Source of the DNA: Marinilongibacter aquaticus | GTDB lineage: Bacteria > Bacteroidota > Bacteroidia > Cytophagales > Spirosomataceae | Length of the DNA stretch: 64,000 nucleotides | Assembly: GCF_020149935.1 (NCBI RefSeq) | Contig: NZ_CP083757.1 | Coordinates: 4,303,501 to 4,367,500 of the forward strand | Direction: 5' to 3' | Part shown: positions 60,138-64,000 of the stretch, piece by piece | How the letters are laid out: the number at the start of each line of letters is the position of its first letter | Numbering within the stretch: position 1 is the first letter of the stretch | Notes under the pieces: model-generated | The model's database searches: none | What the model was told of the DNA's origin: nothing | What the model saw: only the letters and a program-made list of their open reading frames with translations | Made by a program: the position numbers and the translations under genes

Positions 60138-63100
60138 TTACTTCAATTCACCCAAATATTCCACTAAATTAATCAATTGTTCTTCCTCCAAAGGAAATTT
60201 GGGCATTAATGATGTTTTTAATTCTTCCACAGATTTGACCTCCTTCAATGGGTATCGTGTTTGCTCAGACATGCCAGGTAGTTTCACGATCAATTCGTTT
60301 TCTGTTTTCGAATTGACCAGAGCCAACACTTCGCTGCCGTCCGTGAAAATGATTTTCTGTGTTTCGTAGCCGAAGCCCATTCCTTCAGATGGGTTCAAGA
60401 TGGCATTGTACAATCCCGCCTTCGATAGTTTCGAACCAATTTGACTGAGAGCCGGGCCAAAATCGGTGCCTTTCCCTTTTACGATATGGCAGCTAGTACA
60501 ATATGTTTCAAATACTTCTTGTCCTTTTTTTGCATCGCCTTTTTGGGCTACAAGTTTCGATACGTCGGTGTTGTCCGTTTTGTCGTTACCGAAGAAAGTG
60601 GCGGCTTGGGCTCGAATATCTGTATGCCAGGTGCCGAGCATGTGTTTTTTGGCAATGTCCATCACGTCTTCTGGAACTTCGTCTTTCTTGATCATTTCCC
60701 AAAGTCTTGCTTCACTTTCCCAGCCGTTCATGGCTTCCATGGCCATTTGTCTTTGCGGCAAAGGCAGTTTGGTGTTTTGGAAAATGCCCACCAACATGTC
60801 GGTTACCGGCTCAGAGTCGATTACGCCGAAACGTTCGGTGGCGTTGATGGCTTTGCTTTCATCGGCATCGTACATCATTTCCTTCACTTCTTTCAAGCCG
60901 TACTGAGCGACAAAAAGATGGGCGGCTTCGTTGATGATTTTGCCTTCTTCACTTTTACGGATCAGTTCCAAAAGTCTTGATTTGTCTTCTTCGAGCGGAT
61001 ATTTTTTCGCCAATTCAAGGAAATCTTCGTCATTGACTTTTCCAAAGAGGCTTTTGATTTCACCTTCCAGTTTGGGATAAGCTTCGAGATTTTTGATTTC
61101 CAGCATTTTCAAAATCGTCACTTCCACCTCTTCCGAAGGTGATTTATCCAAAAGGCTGAAAAGCACACTGTTTTTGTCTCCTTTTTGGAAATCCATAGCC
61201 CTGAAGAAGCGGATATTGTCCTCTTTTTGGCTCTCGATGATTTTACCCAACAAGCCTAAAGTCATTGCACTTCTGCTACGCCATACAATGTTTTTTGCCG
61301 CTTCATTTTGCAGCCAATTGTCACCGGCTTGTTTGATGTAAGCAGGCAGATAAGTGTCCCAATAGCCTTCGGCTGCAATACCCAAAGCTTCTAAATACCA
61401 ACGATCTTTTCCGTCGTAGGCTTGGGCCAATTTCAACCAAATTTCTTTCGCAGGTGTATATCTAATGGCTTCGGCCACTTCTCTTCGCACTTGTGGCGAT
61501 GCGTCTTCGGCCATTTCCATGTAAAAGCCAGAAAAATCCAAGTCGGCCAATTCGCGGCTAGCACGAACAGCCGCTACACGAATATTTTCATCGGCATCTT
61601 TTGCCGCTTCGCGTACATATTTGTCTCCTTTGCCCGGTATCTTGGTGAGCAACCAAAAAGCACGGGCACGCATAATGGGGTTGGAGCTTTTCCACAATTC
61701 GAGCAAGGCTTCCTCTGCATCTTCTCCCATGTCGTGCAGGTTGATCCACGCATTGTAACGGGTAGCTGTATTCGGACTCTGAAGAGCCTTTATGTTGCCT
61801 TCAACTGTGCTGTAATCTGCTTTTTCAAAAGTATATTCGGCATGCTTTTTCGAAGTCACACGGTAAATACGTCCTCTGTCCGGATCGCCCATGGCATGGC
61901 CTCCTACACCTGGATCGTACCAGTCTGAAACGAAAACAGAGCCATCTGGAGCCACTGTTACATCAGACGGGCGGAACCAATTGTCGCGGTAATTGCCGTT
62001 CAGGATGTTTGAGATACTAGCGGTAAACCCTGCTCCGTCTTCTTTGACGGCGTACGATCGGAAGATGTTTGGACCGGCATCGGTGTGCAGCAATTGTCCT
62101 TGGTATTTTGAAGGTAAGTTTTCCCCTTCATATACGGTAATCCCTGTCGGTGAGCCTGCGAAAGTTTGCAACATATTGGGCACCACGCCAGGATCGTTCA
62201 AATGCCAGTGTCTAAGCGGAATGGAGTCGTTCATGCCTACGCGGCGGGTACGCCAGTCGGCTCCTGTCATTTCGTCTTTGAAACCATAGTTTCCGTAATC
62301 CATCACAAAATTGATTCGCGTGCCGCGGTTTCCGTCGTCGTCATTGTCCGATTGCCACACTCTGCCGTAAGAATCCACAGTAACTTCGTAGTTGTTCCGG
62401 AAGTTCCAAGCCAAAATTTCCACATTTTCACCGTTCAGGTCAGAGCGGTAAACCATTCCTTCTCTGTACGGTTTGCCATCGTTGCGGATAATGCGGCCTT
62501 GGCTATCGTATAATGGTTTGCCATCTTTGGTAAGCATGCCTTCACCGGCATTGCCGTAGTTGAAGTAGAACTTGCCGTCTGGGCCAAAAGTAAAGGCGTG
62601 CATGCCGTGGTCGTGTTGTTCTCCGCCAATGCCTTCGAACATGATTTCTTTTTTATCGGGCACGTCGTCACCATCTTCATCAGTAAAAACAAAGACATAC
62701 GGGCTTCGCGAAACAATCACGCGATTGCCAAACACACCAATTCCCAAAGCGGAATTGATGTCTTCGCCTTGGTAAAAGACTTTCGAGGTGTCGGCTTTTC
62801 CGTCGCCGTTTGTGTCTTCTAAGATCAAAATACGATCGCCCTTGTCGTCGTAAGGGTTTCGGGGGTTCAGTTTATTCCGGTAATTATACCCCTCGCATAT
62901 CCACACACGGCCACGGTCGTCAATATCCATGTCGGTGGGGTTCAGCATCATGGGTTCCGATGCGAAGAGTGTAACTTCCAAATCTTTATCTTCAAGGGCA
63001 ATTCCCTCAAGTGCATATTCGGCACTTCTCTTTTGCTCGTCGCTCAGGGCCGCATACTCTTCATTCGATAATTTTTGATGCGATTGATTGCAGGAATATA

Positions 63101-63140
63101 GGGCAATGGATATTCCCAATAGGCTCAGTATTTTTCTCAT
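60138..63140 (-). CDS. PVC-type heme-binding CxxCH lipoprotein (membrane-bound dehydrogenase-like, HEAT repeats)
   Basis: 1000 residues from the ATG at 63140; lipobox ALYSC (Cys about 17). The N-terminal part (about 60-430) is a quinoprotein-like six-bladed propeller (NPTDMDIDDRGRVWICEGYNY, HTDAGPNIFRSYAV, SDVTVAPDGSVFVSDWYDPG). A HEAT-like helical region follows (about 440-830; EEALLELWKSSNPIMRARAF), then a cytochrome c domain with CTSCH near 881 and a late Met ligand candidate in SLMPKFPLEEEQ. This is the PVC-type architecture seen in Bacteroidota glucose/sorbosone dehydrogenase-like proteins. It is probably a periplasmic oxidoreductase that passes electrons to its own heme; substrate unknown. 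Operon with SelW-like and ClC genes downstream. Confidence 0.9.
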   Translation of the reverse strand: MRKILSLLGISIALYSCNQSHQKLSNEEYAALSDEQKRSAEYALEGIALEDKDLEVTLFASEPMMLNPTDMDIDDRGRVWICEGYNYRNKLNPRNPYDDKGDRILILEDTNGDGKADTSKVFYQGEDINSALGIGVFGNRVIVSRSPYVFVFTDEDGDDVPDKKEIMFEGIGGEQHDHGMHAFTFGPDGKFYFNYGNAGEGMLTKDGKPLYDSQGRIIRNDGKPYREGMVYRSDLNGENVEILAWNFRNNYEVTVDSYGRVWQSDNDDDGNRGTRINFVMDYGNYGFKDEMTGADWRTRRVGMNDSIPLRHWHLNDPGVVPNMLQTFAGSPTGITVYEGENLPSKYQGQLLHTDAGPNIFRSYAVKEDGAGFTASISNILNGNYRDNWFRPSDVTVAPDGSVFVSDWYDPGVGGHAMGDPDRGRIYRVTSKKHAEYTFEKADYSTVEGNIKALQSPNTATRYNAWINLHDMGEDAEEALLELWKSSNPIMRARAFWLLTKIPGKGDKYVREAAKDADENIRVAAVRASRELADLDFSGFYMEMAEDASPQVRREVAEAIRYTPAKEIWLKLAQAYDGKDRWYLEALGIAAEGYWDTYLPAYIKQAGDNWLQNEAAKNIVWRSRSAMTLGLLGKIIESQKEDNIRFFRAMDFQKGDKNSVLFSLLDKSPSEEVEVTILKMLEIKNLEAYPKLEGEIKSLFGKVNDEDFLELAKKYPLEEDKSRLLELIRKSEEGKIINEAAHLFVAQYGLKEVKEMMYDADESKAINATERFGVIDSEPVTDMLVGIFQNTKLPLPQRQMAMEAMNGWESEARLWEMIKKDEVPEDVMDIAKKHMLGTWHTDIRAQAATFFGNDKTDNTDVSKLVAQKGDAKKGQEVFETYCTSCHIVKGKGTDFGPALSQIGSKLSKAGLYNAILNPSEGMGFGYETQKIIFTDGSEVLALVNSKTENELIVKLPGMSEQTRYPLKEVKSVEELKTSLMPKFPLEEEQLINLVEYLGELK

Positions 63141-63163
63141 GGTTAAGGGCTTGAATTGCATAT

Positions 63164-64000
63164 TTATAAGGTTGAATAAAAGCTTGAATCGTTGAGTTTC
63201 AGCTTGGTGTCGTCGGCCGAAAGGTGTTGGGCAAACAGTAAACGTTTAAGATTATACGCATCGTAATTGGCAGCGGTGGAGTCGAAACTTGCATAGCGAA
63301 CCATTCCTGAAGAATGTATGAATCGCTTGTCGCCCAAATACAATGCCACATGGGTTACATGGTCGCGGTCGCGGCCAAAGAACAACAGATCTCCTTTTTG
63401 TACATTGGAAAAGTCTTCTGCAACTTCTATACGTTGCCCAACTTTGGCCTGCTGAGAAGCGTCTCTCGGAATATATAAGCCCTTGCCCATATAAACTGTG
63501 CGGGTAAATCCGCTGCAATCTACTCCTTTGAAACTTGTGCCGCCCCACAGATAGGGTACGCCCATTAACTGTACCGCAATGTTTTCAATGTCATTGCGGT
63601 TTGCTTGGGCCAAATAGTCGTCGAGTTCCATAAGCTGAGAAGCCGGCAAATAGCCCGAACGTCCTCCGGGAATCGCCACTTCTACAATATTGCCAGATCG
63701 ACCTTTTTCGCCGACAAGATCGCCGAAGACAATGTCTGTCACAGGAAGGGAGCCCGCCGACTGCGTCTCGTGCACCGTGCCATAGGCTTGTGAAAACACA
63801 AGCTTCTTGCTTTCGTTAAAGGCTTGGTTGTCAAAACTTAGAGCCCCGCTGTCTACATAACCCAGATAATGATCGGGGCTTTGTACCAAATACCAACTGC
63901 CTTTTTTGTCGAGCACACGTATAGGGGTGCCCATCAAGGCTTGCGTTGAAAGTTCGGCAGAATGGCCAGGCTTGCTTCGGATATTCGCCACAGAAATGCG
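63164..64000 (-). CDS. C40-family NlpC/P60 peptidase with SH3 domains (5' end outside window)
   Basis: About 279 visible codons; the frame is open to the window edge, and the codons before the GTG at 63991 (RIS) continue the same SH3-like pattern, so the real start lies beyond 64000. Bacterial SH3 segments come first (ANIRSKPGHSAELSTQAL, PVTDIVFGDLVGEKGRSGNI), then the NlpC/P60 catalytic core: Cys in KGVDCSGFTRTVYMG, His in HVTHVALYLGDKRFIH. Such exported enzymes cut gamma-D-Glu-diaminopimelate bonds in peptidoglycan. It is 23 nt upstream of the PVC-type cytochrome gene on the same strand. Confidence 0.9.
   Translation of the reverse strand, partial: RISVANIRSKPGHSAELSTQALMGTPIRVLDKKGSWYLVQSPDHYLGYVDSGALSFDNQAFNESKKLVFSQAYGTVHETQSAGSLPVTDIVFGDLVGEKGRSGNIVEVAIPGGRSGYLPASQLMELDDYLAQANRNDIENIAVQLMGVPYLWGGTSFKGVDCSGFTRTVYMGKGLYIPRDASQQAKVGQRIEVAEDFSNVQKGDLLFFGRDRDHVTHVALYLGDKRFIHSSGMVRYASFDSTAANYDAYNLKRLLFAQHLSADDTKLKLNDSSFYSTL

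Overview
The window looks like chromosome from a Bacteroidota bacterium, most likely a Cytophagales relative. The signs are a hybrid two-component sensor with Reg_prop and Y_Y_Y domains, LytTR regulators, SprB-type repeats, AraC regulators with membrane domains, a PVC-type cytochrome c/HEAT lipoprotein, a protein of the family usually labelled 'asparagine synthetase B' in this phylum, and a CTnDOT-like RteC/Mob module. All functions are read from sequence and remembered family motifs; no searches were run.

Layout. 1-8.3 kb, visibly AT-richer: the tip of an AraC regulator, two SDR oxidoreductases with a structured promoter, an ECF sigma factor fused in frame to an anti-sigma-like membrane segment and an exported domain, a serine hydrolase, an (alpha/alpha)6-type exported protein, a decayed MFS transporter and a PKD lipoprotein. 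8.4-43 kb, visibly GC-richer, is a regulatory and cell-surface region with long gene-poor gaps. It holds a LytS/LytR/CocE-hydrolase operon (8.9-12.5), an ECF42-like sigma/YCII/DUF1569/MetE-like operon (13.1-16.5), a collagen-like lipoprotein behind a GAF-AraC regulator, a hybrid sensor followed by a seven-repeat lipoprotein, a 1.97-kilo-residue SprB-repeat adhesin with twelve almost identical 231-bp units (27.57-30.34) and a beta-helix surface protein with a related C-terminus. It continues with a convergent histidine kinase/response regulator pair, a beta-lactamase-fold hydrolase, a membrane AraC regulator, a CPBP protease and a MauE-like protein next to a small exported peptide.

44-53.9 kb is a mobilizable element or its right end: an alpha-oxoamine synthase, TetR and RteC regulators, a MobC-like relaxosome protein, a relaxase, a VirD4/TraG-type coupling protein, an integrase-N-domain-like protein, a 25-codon leader ORF and a large serine recombinase. 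The recombinase frame runs antisense through the terminator and body of a chromosomal tRNA-Leu(CAA), which marks the element/chromosome junction.

53.9-64 kb resembles core chromosome: a MacB-type permease, the 'asparagine synthetase B'-like exported protein, an outer-membrane barrel, and a tight leftward operon of NlpC/P60 peptidase (cut by the window edge), PVC-type cytochrome c lipoprotein, SelW-like protein and ClC chloride channel.

The candidates I consider most unusual are the sigma/anti-sigma-like fusion with an internal start (2184-3596), the AOS-TetR-RteC cassette with a start-codon palindrome (44162-47363), the recombinase that borrows its C-terminus from an antisense tRNA terminator (53.7-53.9 kb), and the homogenised SprB array.
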